Source: Caballeronia calidae
Lineage (GTDB): Bacteria > Pseudomonadota > Gammaproteobacteria > Burkholderiales > Burkholderiaceae
DNA: 64,000 nucleotides
Assembly (NCBI RefSeq): GCF_900044055.2
Contig: NZ_FCOX02000004.1
Span: forward strand, 239,143 to 303,142
Direction: 5' to 3'
Part shown: positions 15,512 through 23,775 of the stretch, in pieces
Numbering within the stretch: the stretch's first letter is position 1
Layout: each line of letters starts with the position of its first letter
Made by a program: the position numbers and the translations under genes
Notes under the pieces: model-generated
What the model was told of the DNA's origin: nothing
Seen by the model: only the letters and a program-made list of their open reading frames with translations
Databases searched by the model: none

Positions 15512-18115
15512 ATGAAGAAATTTCTCCTTGCGGTGCTTTTCGCACCGCTGGCGGCGCTCGCCCAGACATATCCATCGCCAACGTTCCAGAACCTCACGGT
15601 GCTTGGTACATCAACGGTTCCGTATTCGCTCACCTTCAATAATCCGAGCGCGACGACAGTAGCGGGCAAGCTGAATCAGATCGTCAACTTCACGGACTTC
15701 GCCCCGCATTGCGATGGATCTACCGCCGACAACACGGCGTGGAGTAACGCCATTTCGACGATCGGTTCTACGCCGACGACGCTCATCGTGTCATGCCCGT
15801 CGAAGATCAGTGCGGGCCTGACGTTCGCACCGAATACGCAGCTCGATTTTCAGGGCAATGGGAAGATCGTCGGCACGTCAGGAAGTGAAGTTGTCCAGGT
15901 GCAGCAGCAGATTCTCGCAGGTCGGACCCAGATCTTTTCGAACTTGACGCCGCAGGCTGATGTTGGAATGACTGTGTATCCCGAATGGTTTGGGGGCAGT
16001 ATCTCGGCATCGGATTCATCGTCCGGCTTCAACAGCGCATACAGCTTTCTGCAGAATGTCGGTGGTATTGTTAGCGCCGCGGCTGGTACCTACACCTGGC
16101 AGCACACAGTCAATGTCAAGGCGAACATTGCGCTGATCGGCGCAGGGCAGGGCGCCACGAACATCAACGTCACGGGTACGAACGTCAATGGCATTAACGT
16201 GGCGGGATCCCTCGGTACGCCGCTCGCATTGCCGTCCTTGTCGAAATTCAGCATTACGTCTGCCACGCCAGGCACATCGAACATCGGCATCAACCTGTCC
16301 TATACGGCCCTTGCGACACTGAGCGAAATTCAGGTCAACAACTTCTTTGTCGGCATTGATATGGAGTGCGCGACGAATACGTTGTTCGATCACATGGGGA
16401 CAACGTACACGTCGTCGGTCAACGGCTTTATCGGCTGGGATATTTATGGCAACGGCTGCACGGGCGGCAATGCATCGTCTGTCTGGCGTGATACGTACGT
16501 CCAGGGATCAGGGGCATATAGCGGACCCACCGGGCAAATCGGCTATCACGCGCACGGCAACTACGTATCGGATCTGTACTTCGATAACGCGCAGACCGCT
16601 GAAACCAACTATGGCTATTACTTCGACTATTCGACGGCGACGGCCGGCGGCTATGCCGATGTGATCATTCATAACCCGGTGGTCGATGGTTTCACGACGC
16701 AAGCGATTTTTGCCAACGCGATCCCGGCGCAACAGATGCTCACGATCTTGGGCGGCTGGCTGAACCCGGTGAGCATGCTTGCGGAGACCGACGGCATCTA
16801 CTGCAACAACTGCGTTGGTTCGCTGCAAGCTTCCAATGTGCAGATCGGCGGGGAAGCCAACTATGCGTATGCGGTCGGTGTTCGTCTTATCAACACGACT
16901 AATGCGAAGATCTCAGGCAGCGCGTTCAACGACAACAAATATGCGATTCAGGAAACCGGATCATCGCGCAACGTCTATACCGGGAATTCGGTCTACAACA
17001 CGTCTGCGCACTCGGGCTCTGCTGCAATCAGCGTCACGGGATCGAGCGGTTCGATCGTGTCCAACAATACGATCGATGGGTACAACACATACGGCATCCT
17101 GGTCGACGCAACCTCGTCGTCGGTTTCAACGCTGAACAACACGATCAATAGCGCCAACATCGGCACACCGATCCAGAACTCGGGGTCGAGTCCGATTGGG
17201 AGTGGCTGGACGGGGACGGGGGCTGGCGTTCTCGCCACGTCGCCGAGCATCTCTAGCCCAACGATCACGGGATCGTTGACGGCCACTGGACTGGTGACGA
17301 CATCTGACCTCGCCACTCAGGCGGCAAACACGGTTCTTGCGAACGTGACCGGATCGACCGCTAGTCCGACGGCATTCAGTATGCCGAGCTGTAGCGGCAG
17401 CACGTTGAGCGCGCTGCAATGGACGTCCGGCACGGGCTTCACGTGCGCGACGCCTTCCTCGACCGGATCTGGATCGGTTGTTTTGGCGACGTCACCAACA
17501 CTCACGACGCCCAATCTCGGTACGCCTTCCGCAGTGACACTCACGAACGGCAGCGGCTTGCCGATTTCTTCGGGCGTTTCCGGATTGGGCACGGGCGTAG
17601 CGACGGCGCTTGGAAGTGCCGTTACCGGATCGGGTGGCCCCGTACTGGCAACCTCACCGACGATCACGACACCGACGATCACCGGGGTGACGAGTGGCAG
17701 TTGCGCATCCTCGGGCAATGTCGGTCAGTGTGTTTCATCGAACATTCCGAACGGTTCGGCGGTTTCGCTGTCGAGCGGGACTGCATCGAACGTCACATCG
17801 ATTTCATTGACGGCAGGAAACTGGATTGCCGCTGGCAATGTGTGCTTCTCACCGGCCGGATCGACGACTAGCAATTATGCCCTGGCTGCTTTGAATACCG
17901 TCTCAGCACCTGCATTGCCGACGACGCCGAACGGTGGCGCAGAGCACAACCAATCTGCGGCAATTGTGGCGTCGAACGGTTCGTACTGTCTTCCGACGGG
18001 CACGGCGCTCTATACGGTGTCGGGAAGTACCACGCTTTACCTAGTTGCCTTCAGCAACTTTTCTGTATCGACGATGACGGCTTACGGCTATATCTTCGCG
18101 ATGCGCTTCAATTGA
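15512..18115 (+). CDS. Tailspike with signal peptide and beta-helix domain
   Basis: The 867-residue protein begins with a Sec-like leader (MKKFLLAVLFAPLAALAQ), continues with a short head-binding region, and from about residue 70 to 560 has the pattern of a right-handed parallel beta-helix of the pectate-lyase type (NNTIDGYNTYGILVDATSSS and similar turns), as in tailspikes that bind or cut polysaccharide. Residues about 570-760 contain the repeated phage fibre motifs LATSPTLTTPNLGTPSA and LATSPTITTPTITG. The C-terminal domain ends YGYIFAMRFN. It probably recognises O-antigen or capsule. The signal peptide is odd for a virion protein. Confidence 0.75.
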   Translation: MKKFLLAVLFAPLAALAQTYPSPTFQNLTVLGTSTVPYSLTFNNPSATTVAGKLNQIVNFTDFAPHCDGSTADNTAWSNAISTIGSTPTTLIVSCPSKISAGLTFAPNTQLDFQGNGKIVGTSGSEVVQVQQQILAGRTQIFSNLTPQADVGMTVYPEWFGGSISASDSSSGFNSAYSFLQNVGGIVSAAAGTYTWQHTVNVKANIALIGAGQGATNINVTGTNVNGINVAGSLGTPLALPSLSKFSITSATPGTSNIGINLSYTALATLSEIQVNNFFVGIDMECATNTLFDHMGTTYTSSVNGFIGWDIYGNGCTGGNASSVWRDTYVQGSGAYSGPTGQIGYHAHGNYVSDLYFDNAQTAETNYGYYFDYSTATAGGYADVIIHNPVVDGFTTQAIFANAIPAQQMLTILGGWLNPVSMLAETDGIYCNNCVGSLQASNVQIGGEANYAYAVGVRLINTTNAKISGSAFNDNKYAIQETGSSRNVYTGNSVYNTSAHSGSAAISVTGSSGSIVSNNTIDGYNTYGILVDATSSSVSTLNNTINSANIGTPIQNSGSSPIGSGWTGTGAGVLATSPSISSPTITGSLTATGLVTTSDLATQAANTVLANVTGSTASPTAFSMPSCSGSTLSALQWTSGTGFTCATPSSTGSGSVVLATSPTLTTPNLGTPSAVTLTNGSGLPISSGVSGLGTGVATALGSAVTGSGGPVLATSPTITTPTITGVTSGSCASSGNVGQCVSSNIPNGSAVSLSSGTASNVTSISLTAGNWIAAGNVCFSPAGSTTSNYALAALNTVSAPALPTTPNGGAEHNQSAAIVASNGSYCLPTGTALYTVSGSTTLYLVAFSNFSVSTMTAYGYIFAMRFN

Positions 18116-18120
18116 TCTGA

Positions 18121-18145
18121 TCGCCGCTCACGAGGCGGCTTTCTC
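18121..18145 (+). terminator. Weak hairpin after the tailspike gene
   Basis: GCCGC at 18123-18127 pairs with GCGGC at 18135-18139 around a seven-base loop and is followed by TTTCTCG. It is a weak terminator-like structure between the tailspike and the lysis genes. A similar and better hairpin lies at 18887-18905. Confidence 0.35.
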
Positions 18146-18160
18146 GATTACGGGGTTCCT

Positions 18161-18403
18161 GTGACAACTCACGACGAAACTATTTCTGCGATTGCAGGGA
18201 ATGAGCAACGAATAGCGGTACATGAGGCCGTGTGTGCCGAACGCTACAAGGGAATTCTCGACTCGTTCAAGCAGGGTGATGGACGGATGCAGCGCATCGA
18301 GAAACGGTCGCAGAGGATCGAATACATCATCTACTTTCTGATTCTGGCCGTACTCATAGGACCGTCCAACGCACTCCATTTCGCCGAAATGGTGTTCAGA
18401 TGA
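18161..18403 (+). CDS. Small membrane protein in the lysis region
   Basis: The 80-residue protein is read from a GTG at 18161. The first 55 residues form a charged, probably amphipathic coiled-coil helix (RYKGILDSFKQGDGRMQRIE), followed by one hydrophobic segment (IIYFLILAVLIGPSNALHF) near the C-terminus. This layout resembles XhlA-type lysis accessory proteins. It overlaps the endolysin gene by four bases, which supports a role in lysis. It could also be a holin of unusual topology. Confidence 0.6.
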   Translation: MTTHDETISAIAGNEQRIAVHEAVCAERYKGILDSFKQGDGRMQRIEKRSQRIEYIIYFLILAVLIGPSNALHFAEMVFR

Positions 18404-18858
18404 CACCCGCAGAATTCATCGCTGCTATCGCTCCGGCCGCGCGCACATCGATGCTGTCGACGGAGATCCCGGCCAGCTTCACGGTCAGTCAGGCTGCATT
18501 GGAGTCTGCGTGGGGCGCGCACTGTCCTGGGTTCAACCTGTTCGGGATCAAGGCCGATCCTTCGTGGAAAGGTCTCTTCACGTCGCAGGTCACGAATGAA
18601 GTCGTCAACGGCAAGACGATCAAGATCACGGCCAAGTTCCGCGCTTACTCGGATTGGCTCGGCTCGATCGACGATCACGCGCAATTCCTGTTGACGAATC
18701 CGCGATACAAGTCGGCATTCGCATACACGAGCGGCGCGACGTTCGCGAAGGCGATTCAAGCGTGTGGTTACGCGACGGATCCTCAATATGCGCAGAAGAT
18801 CATCGCGATCATCCGTGCGCACAATCTGTCGGTGCTGGACATCACCGCCTCATCCTGA
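18400..18858 (+). CDS. Endolysin, glucosaminidase (FlgJ-like)
   Basis: This 152-residue protein has the signature of the N-acetylglucosaminidase family (GH73-like): catalytic Glu35 in QAALESAWGAH, then FNLFGIKADPSW and KFRAYSDWLGSIDDHAQFL. It lacks a signal peptide, so it would need a holin to reach the wall. It cuts peptidoglycan glycan strands at the end of the lytic cycle. The start overlaps the membrane protein gene (ATGA), and a hairpin terminator follows. Confidence 0.88.
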   Translation: MTPAEFIAAIAPAARTSMLSTEIPASFTVSQAALESAWGAHCPGFNLFGIKADPSWKGLFTSQVTNEVVNGKTIKITAKFRAYSDWLGSIDDHAQFLLTNPRYKSAFAYTSGATFAKAIQACGYATDPQYAQKIIAIIRAHNLSVLDITASS

Positions 18859-18882
18859 GTTTGCGCATTCGCGCAATTTCGC

Positions 18883-18912
18883 AAAGAGCCGCCTTCGAGG
18901 CGGCTTTGTCGT
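18883..18912 (+). terminator. Hairpin terminator after the endolysin gene
   Basis: AGCCGCC at 18887-18893 pairs with GGCGGCT at 18899-18905 around a TTCGA loop, followed by TTGTCGTTT. The seven-base GC-rich stem is strong, but the T tract is interrupted. Confidence 0.6.
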
Positions 18913-18926
18913 TTCTGGAGCATCCA

Positions 18927-19475
18927 ATGACCCGTTGCAGCCATGATGTGCCGCTCGAACAACCGTGTGACGCGTGCCCGGCCGAAGGGCTCGCTAAAGT
19001 GACGCGCGCGCACACCGAAAAGGAAACGCTTTCGGTGTCCGTCAATATTCCGGAACACGCCGAGCGCAAGACAACGGCGTTGTTCGAACGGACCCGCAAG
19101 GAGCTGATCGAGCGCGAAGGCGGGCGCTGCTTCATCTGCAACGCGACCGCCGCAGAGTCCGGCCATCCCCTTGAGGCTCATCATCATCCTATCGAACGCT
19201 CACTGGCCGAGCTGATCGACTGGGACCGCTTCAAGGTCGATGCGCAATCCTGCTATTGGGGCGAGCGCATCAAGGCATTCGACTGGGGCAACTTCACCGA
19301 CTGGACGCAGTTCGTCGACGACATGACGGTCAACGGCATGTTGCTCTGCAAGGCGCATCACATCGGTAAAGACGAGGGCATTCATGCGATGCCGTTTCCG
19401 CTGTACATCGCGCAGAAGTACGCGAAGGAGGGCTACCAGTTCTCCGATATCGAAGTCATCCACCACGCAATATAG
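18927..19475 (+). CDS. HNH endonuclease-like phage protein
   Basis: The 182-residue protein is read from the ATG at 18927 (TGGAG site upstream). It carries a zinc-binding pattern: CSHDVPLEQPCDAC at the N-terminus, and then CFICNATAAESGHPLEAHHH with a later LLCKAHH, which together fit an HNH/McrA-like fold. HNH proteins are common in phages for packaging or recombination. The catalytic arrangement is not the classical one, so a regulatory or inactive version is possible. It is followed by a small hydrophobic protein. Confidence 0.65.
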   Translation: MTRCSHDVPLEQPCDACPAEGLAKVTRAHTEKETLSVSVNIPEHAERKTTALFERTRKELIEREGGRCFICNATAAESGHPLEAHHHPIERSLAELIDWDRFKVDAQSCYWGERIKAFDWGNFTDWTQFVDDMTVNGMLLCKAHHIGKDEGIHAMPFPLYIAQKYAKEGYQFSDIEVIHHAI

Positions 19476-19483
19476 GGCTCAAC

Positions 19484-19681
19484 ATGCCAAACACTTCTAG
19501 CCTAATCACAGGCGGCCTGACCGTCGGCGCCACCCAGCTCGTGCCCGCAGTCGAGTGGGTTCTCTCCGGGTGCCATGGATCAGTTCCCGAGAGCGTCTCG
19601 ACGCTCATCGCGGGGCTTCTCGCGGCCGGCATCCACGCGGCATACAACACTGCCGTCGCACGCGGCGCAACCAAGCAGTAA
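19484..19681 (+). CDS. Small hydrophobic protein, holin-like
   Basis: The 65-residue protein has two hydrophobic segments separated by a short polar loop (ITGGLTVGATQLVPAVEWVL and TLIAGLLAAGIHAAYNTAV), which resembles a class II holin. It lies after the endolysin and HNH-like genes, in the lysis and moron region. It is likely to be the holin for the glucosaminidase at 18400, but the position after the HNH-like gene is unusual. Confidence 0.55.
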   Translation: MPNTSSLITGGLTVGATQLVPAVEWVLSGCHGSVPESVSTLIAGLLAAGIHAAYNTAVARGATKQ

Positions 19682-19717
19682 TCCTGGCCGGCAGGGTCAA
19701 ATCTAAAAGGATCTATC

Positions 19718-20146
19718 ATGAGAAAAATCATTATCGGCTGCATAGTAGCCACCGCGGTCGCTCTTGCGGGCTGCTCAGCTCAGCAGATTCAAACGACTCA
19801 GACGGCTGCGCAAAAATTCCAGGCTGATGTCACGCTTGCGTGCAACATCTTTGAGCCTGCCATCGCGCCGTGGGCGCCGCTTTTCGTTGGAAACCCGGCA
19901 TTTTCCGCTTTTAACATCGATGCGACTGCGGTTTGTGCCGGGAATGCCTTGCTGAACTTGGCCTCGGTCTCGAATGTGGTAAACAGCTCGGGCGCTGCCG
20001 CGCAGGCCGCGATCGCACTGATTCCAGGTCTGACGCCGCAGCAGGTCGCGCTCGCGCAAAGTGTCGTTGGCGCCTTGGCAGGATCGCTGAAGAACGCCTA
20101 TGCGGCGTATCAGTCCTCCGTAAGTTTGACGACATCGATGAGGTGA
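19718..20146 (+). CDS. Phage-encoded lipoprotein
   Basis: The 142-residue protein starts with a type II signal peptide and a lipobox (VALAGC, Cys19), so it should be lipidated and held in a membrane. The rest is Ala-, Gln- and Thr-rich with two further cysteines and a probably helical C-terminus. Lipoproteins at this place in prophages can act as outer-membrane spanins or as superinfection-exclusion factors. It is longer than the usual Rz1-type o-spanin, so neither role can be chosen. An AAAAGGAT site precedes the ATG. Confidence 0.65.
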   Translation: MRKIIIGCIVATAVALAGCSAQQIQTTQTAAQKFQADVTLACNIFEPAIAPWAPLFVGNPAFSAFNIDATAVCAGNALLNLASVSNVVNSSGAAAQAAIALIPGLTPQQVALAQSVVGALAGSLKNAYAAYQSSVSLTTSMR

Positions 20147-20193
20147 GCGAGCGCTCTCGGCTGCGATTACTCATCCATACCTTCGTGAAACAG

Positions 20194-20304
20194 ATGAACG
20201 TCTCGTCGTCGACGACACTCTACGTTGTGGCGAACGCGGGGAGCGTAACCGGCGGTTCGGGGGCTACCGTCAACGGAAACGTGGTCTGTCGGCGAGCGAG
20301 TTAG
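20194..20304 (+). pseudogene. Remnant of a tail-fibre C-terminus
   Basis: The 36-residue reading frame contains NVSSSTTLYVVANAG followed by a Gly-rich stretch and ends CRRAS. The VSxSTTLYxVA pattern matches the end of the tailspike at 15512 (VSGSTTLYLVAFSNF) and the general closing motif of such fibres. The fragment overlaps the end of the acyltransferase gene on the other strand. It is probably a scrap left by recombination of a receptor-binding module; with only about 30 residues this is uncertain. Confidence 0.4.
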
Positions 20305-21505
20305 GGGCGACGCCTGTCGACAGCAGCTTGCGCAGGAAGCGGCGCGCAGGCTGTTCAAAATAACGATGCGTGCCGAGCGACAGCACGACGATGGCGCCTA
20401 GAATGATGGTCGTGCGGCCGATGAAGATCGCGATGTTCTCCGGCGTGGCCGGGACGAAATCTCCCGGCGCCATCTTCTCGATGACGATCATGTGCAGCAG
20501 ATACATCGAATAGCTCGCTTCGCCGAGCGCGACAAGCGGCCCATACGATAGATGCCTGACGCCGTATCGCGCGCAGTAGAAGATAACCAACGCGATCGAG
20601 GGCAGCAATCCAATCATCCCCACCACTTCAGATAGCCGCGGCGCGCCGATCTCATTGCGCAGCACGAACAGAGCGATATCCAAAACGGCGATCGACAGCG
20701 CGAACCGTGCGACGCGGAATTCTTTTGCGCTGACGCAATGCCGTGACAACAGCATGTGCGCATGAGCCAGTGCGACGCCAGTCAGGAATTCGAGCACACG
20801 CGGATACGGCGCAATGTAATTGAACCAGTCGGAGAACAGCGTCTGCGGCGCGGCCTTTGGGTTCTCGACCACGCCGAGCAGCGAACCGACGTGATCGATA
20901 AACGCCGTGTGCTGCTTGAGCCAAGACAGCGCGACGGCCGCGACAGCGCCGATGATGAGCGCATTGACGACAGCAGAACGGGGCGCGCGTACGCGCAGCA
21001 TCGCGAGGCAGATCACCGGATACGTCAGGTACAGGAAGAACTCCGTGCTGATCGACCAGGCCACATAGGTGTAGTGGAAGGCGAAGACGATCGGGGTATT
21101 GCCGACGAAGCCGTAGACCCAGCTCTGCACGCCAGCCAGAAGATAGGCCAACGCCTGTAGATATTCGAGGCGGTAGGAGTCGGGCGCGTACAGAAAGAAG
21201 TTTCCGCCCACCACGTCGAACGCCGCCAGCGCGAAGAACAGCGGATACAGGCGGCTGAACCGGGCAACGGCAAAGGCATACAGCCCTCTCGCTGAAGACA
21301 TCATGCCCGAATAGTTGTAGTGGATGATGAAGCCGCTTAACACGAAGAACAGCGACATGCCGAGGAATGAGCACTGGTGAAACGGGTCGGCGAGCGGCAC
21401 TCCCGGGCTCAACTTCATGATGACCGGCCAAAGGTGATTGATGACTATCGATGAAGCAGCGATGAATCTGAGCCCCGTTAGGGACGGTATTTCAGTCTTG
21501 TTCAT
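20270..21505 (-). CDS. Acyltransferase-3 family membrane protein (possible O-antigen modifier)
   Basis: The 411-residue protein is read from the ATG at 21503-21505 (minus strand), since MNKTEIPSLTGLRFIAASS is the usual start of this family. It shows the acyltransferase-3 pattern of about ten membrane helices, with IVINHLWPV (the conserved His) near the N-terminus and FVLSGFIIHYNYSG. Members transfer acetyl or other acyl groups from CoA to sugars of surface polysaccharides. In prophages, such genes near the right end often alter O-antigen and block reinfection. The gene lies in antisense orientation to the virion genes, as morons often do. Confidence 0.85.
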   Translation of the reverse strand: MNKTEIPSLTGLRFIAASSIVINHLWPVIMKLSPGVPLADPFHQCSFLGMSLFFVLSGFIIHYNYSGMMSSARGLYAFAVARFSRLYPLFFALAAFDVVGGNFFLYAPDSYRLEYLQALAYLLAGVQSWVYGFVGNTPIVFAFHYTYVAWSISTEFFLYLTYPVICLAMLRVRAPRSAVVNALIIGAVAAVALSWLKQHTAFIDHVGSLLGVVENPKAAPQTLFSDWFNYIAPYPRVLEFLTGVALAHAHMLLSRHCVSAKEFRVARFALSIAVLDIALFVLRNEIGAPRLSEVVGMIGLLPSIALVIFYCARYGVRHLSYGPLVALGEASYSMYLLHMIVIEKMAPGDFVPATPENIAIFIGRTTIILGAIVVLSLGTHRYFEQPARRFLRKLLSTGVAPNSLADRPRFR

Positions 21506-21720
21506 GTGGTCTGGTATAGGTTTTGTTGAACGAATTCTAGCGCGAAACATACCCCTCCCTTCCCCAGCGGACCGCGGCGAAATATTTCGGGACGGAAGAG
21601 AGGGGGGAAGCTGTCACAAACACTGTATGAGTTCGGTTTATCGTTTCTAATATCCAGCACGCAGCCGGTCGCAAACCCGTTAGAAATGGCACTGCAAGTC
21701 ATTGATTTTTCTATGACTGA

Positions 21721-21740
21721 TGCGCTGTTTTGCGCTGTTT
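21721..21740 (+). repeat. Tandem 10-bp repeat next to the LysR stop codon
   Basis: TGCGCTGTTT occurs twice in a row at 21721-21730 and 21731-21740, just outside the 3' end of the truncated LysR gene. It is at the suspected right boundary of the prophage, but I cannot show that it is an attachment core. Confidence 0.5.
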
Positions 21741-21741
21741 T

Positions 21742-22605
21742 TTAGTATTGCCTTTTTTGGCTGAGATCCTTACTGGATAAGCCTTGGACGGATTTTTGGT
21801 TGTACTCGTACTCGATGTCGGTCTCGAACGGCCGCACGACCACGCCATGCGGGCGCCAGACCTTCGCCGCGAACGGCTCGACGATCGAGATGCCGAGGCC
21901 GCCCGCGACCATCGCGTAGCGCGTGTGCGCGGTGTCGGTGAAGACCGTGTAGCGCGGCCGGTCCTCGGTGGACGAAATGAGCGTTTGTTCCGCCTCGTAA
22001 GGCTGGCGCGAATTCGGCAGCCAGCCGATGAGCTTCTCGCCGCGCAAGTCCGCCGGACGCACGATTTTCTTTTTTGCGAGCCGGTGCGTCGCGGGCATCG
22101 CGCACGACGCCGGCGCCTTGAGCAGCGTCTCCACGACGATCCCGGCGATCGCGGGAAACGCGAGGCTCAGCGCGACATCGGCCTTGTGGTTCTGCAGGTT
22201 GACGAGCACTTCGGGCACTTTCACCGAATCGACCTTGATCGGCACACCGGGATGGCGCTCGGTGAAGTCGGCGAGCACGGGCGGCAGGAGCGTCGTCGCG
22301 AGCACGGGCGTGCACGCGACGGTGAGGCCGTCGGACGCTTCCTCGCGGATCATGTCCGCGACCTGCTTCAGGCGCTCCAGACCGAGAAAGTTCTCCTCGA
22401 CCGACTTATAGAAGCGCAGGCCGGCGGTCGTCGGATTCAGGCGTCCGCCGACACGCGAAAACAGGCTGAAGCCGAGATCGGCTTCGAGATCGGCGATCAG
22501 TCGGCTGATCGCGGGCTGGGTCACATGTAACTTTTTTGCTGCGCCGACACTGGTGCCGGTCATGATGAGGCTGCGAAAGGCCTCGATCTGGCGAAAACGG
22601 ATCAT
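21742..22605 (-). CDS. LysR-type regulator with an abnormal C-terminus
   Basis: The 287-residue protein has a normal N-terminal helix-turn-helix (TGTSVGAAKKLHVTQPAISR, about residues 17-36) and a LysR substrate domain up to VVVRPFETDIEYEY. It then ends in an unrelated tail (NQKSVQGLSSKDLSQKRQY), while family members usually continue for about 25 more residues. The tail may have been created by an insertion or the prophage end near 21798. Effector binding could be affected. The gene is probably a chromosomal resident whose 3' end was lost. Confidence 0.7.
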   Translation of the reverse strand: MIRFRQIEAFRSLIMTGTSVGAAKKLHVTQPAISRLIADLEADLGFSLFSRVGGRLNPTTAGLRFYKSVEENFLGLERLKQVADMIREEASDGLTVACTPVLATTLLPPVLADFTERHPGVPIKVDSVKVPEVLVNLQNHKADVALSLAFPAIAGIVVETLLKAPASCAMPATHRLAKKKIVRPADLRGEKLIGWLPNSRQPYEAEQTLISSTEDRPRYTVFTDTAHTRYAMVAGGLGISIVEPFAAKVWRPHGVVVRPFETDIEYEYNQKSVQGLSSKDLSQKRQY

Positions 22606-23304
22606 CGTGCTAACGGCTCTGTATCGGCTGTTGAAACGTATGGGGCGACGCAGATCTTATAGGAAACAAATACTTGCTGCCTTAAACCTATGCGGCGGCC
22701 GGTGCGCGCCGCATGCATCGCGGCGAGGAATCGAACAAGTATTCGAAAAATTTAGTGAATATAAGCACATGTGAGTGGCATCCGTCTTATTGATGCTGAA
22801 AACATACATTAGAGTTGCGACCTTTTGGGATTCGAGAGAATTTGAACATTAGAGTTGCGAACTGCCCGCAAACGCTTGTCTGTCGTGCTCTTATTTATTT
22901 TTGCCCGGAAGAAATACGCGCGCGCAGCGTTGGCGACTTGGCGTCGGCCAGACTTTCTCGCCCTGAGATTAGTTGCGAGCAATCGCACCGGCACCCAATT
23001 CCCATATAATTAGCTTCCCGGGCGGGTATGCAAGACGTAAGCACCGGTGATCGTGGCGTCCCGAGTGCAAGCTTTGCGTCCTGGAAGGCAATCTCAATGA
23101 CGCTGCGGTCAAATGCGGTGCGCAACTCGCAGAAGAATCGGCAACAACTCAAGCAGTCGTGGCCCACCTGCCGCGCTGGGTTTTCGAGAGAAGTTTCAAA
23201 GCAGAGGACGGCATGCGGGGTCGTCAGCCTATTCGCACATTGGCGTGACAACCGCCTTATCGCCAGTCTAGATTCAACTTGGGAGTCCCCTCTAGCATAG
23301 CCGG
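22606..23304. other. Intergenic region with a 15-bp direct repeat, no credible gene
   Basis: No open frame here is convincing: the two candidates (22895-23251 on the minus strand and 23028-23300 on the plus strand) overlap each other and resemble nothing known. The stretch carries the direct repeat listed at 22806-22860. Confidence 0.5.
22806..22860 (+). repeat. 15-bp direct repeat, 40 bases apart
   Basis: ACATTAGAGTTGCGA occurs at 22806-22820 and 22846-22860. Multiple short direct repeats inside element ends are typical of IS21-family insertion sequences, so this may be the end of a vanished element. No transposase is visible nearby. Confidence 0.5.
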
Positions 23305-23775
23305 TTAGACGCCGGTAGTCCCAGGAGGCGCAAATAGATTCGCGACAGGAACTTCCAAAGCGTCAGCGAGCTTCTCAAGATGGAAAATATCGGAATTCTT
23401 CTTTTGAATCTCGAGCAACGAAACAAAGGTTCGGGACAGGTGTGCGTTTTCGGATAATGCCTCTTGTGACCATCCTTTCCCGTTCCGGAGCGCCTGAATA
23501 TTCGCCGACACGCGTGCCCTGACAGAAGAAGAGCCTCTGATGGCCATGACCGTCCGATCTTGAAATAGCGAAAAAACGTCGACGCTCAGCGCATCCGAGA
23601 AACGCTCTAAGGTGTCGAGCGACAGATTCAACGTCCCGCGTTCGGTCTTCACTACTCGCGTCCGATGGAGGCCGAGCGTCGCCGCAAGCTCCGCTTGGGT
23701 TTTATCAATTTCCTCACGTAGTTCACGAACGCGTCTCCCTATGACTGCCGGGATGTTTTCATTGTCGCTGGGCAT
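23305..23775 (-). CDS. XRE-family regulator with two helix-turn-helix domains
   Basis: The 156-residue protein contains two XRE-type DNA-binding domains. The first is at residues 11-65 (VRELREEIDKTQAELAATLG) and the second at about 88-145 (IQALRNGKGWSQEALSENAH). Tandem HTH proteins like this often act as repressors in mobile or accessory islands. The array of three 15-bp repeats at 23820-23858, just upstream of its start, may be its own operator. It is the first gene of the accessory island. Confidence 0.85.
   Translation of the reverse strand: MPSDNENIPAVIGRRVRELREEIDKTQAELAATLGLHRTRVVKTERGTLNLSLDTLERFSDALSVDVFSLFQDRTVMAIRGSSSVRARVSANIQALRNGKGWSQEALSENAHLSRTFVSLLEIQKKNSDIFHLEKLADALEVPVANLFAPPGTTGV

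Noticed and set aside
20652..21431. Minus-strand frame within the acyltransferase gene
   Set aside because: It overlaps the well-supported acyltransferase in another frame and is Arg/Ala-rich without domains.
21784..22530. Long plus-strand frame opposite the LysR gene
   Set aside because: It mirrors the LysR coding sequence and is extremely Arg/His-rich, a usual shadow in this base composition.
22895..23300. Two overlapping frames in the repeat-bearing intergenic region
   Set aside because: They are on opposite strands over the same bases and neither shows a known motif or ribosome binding site.
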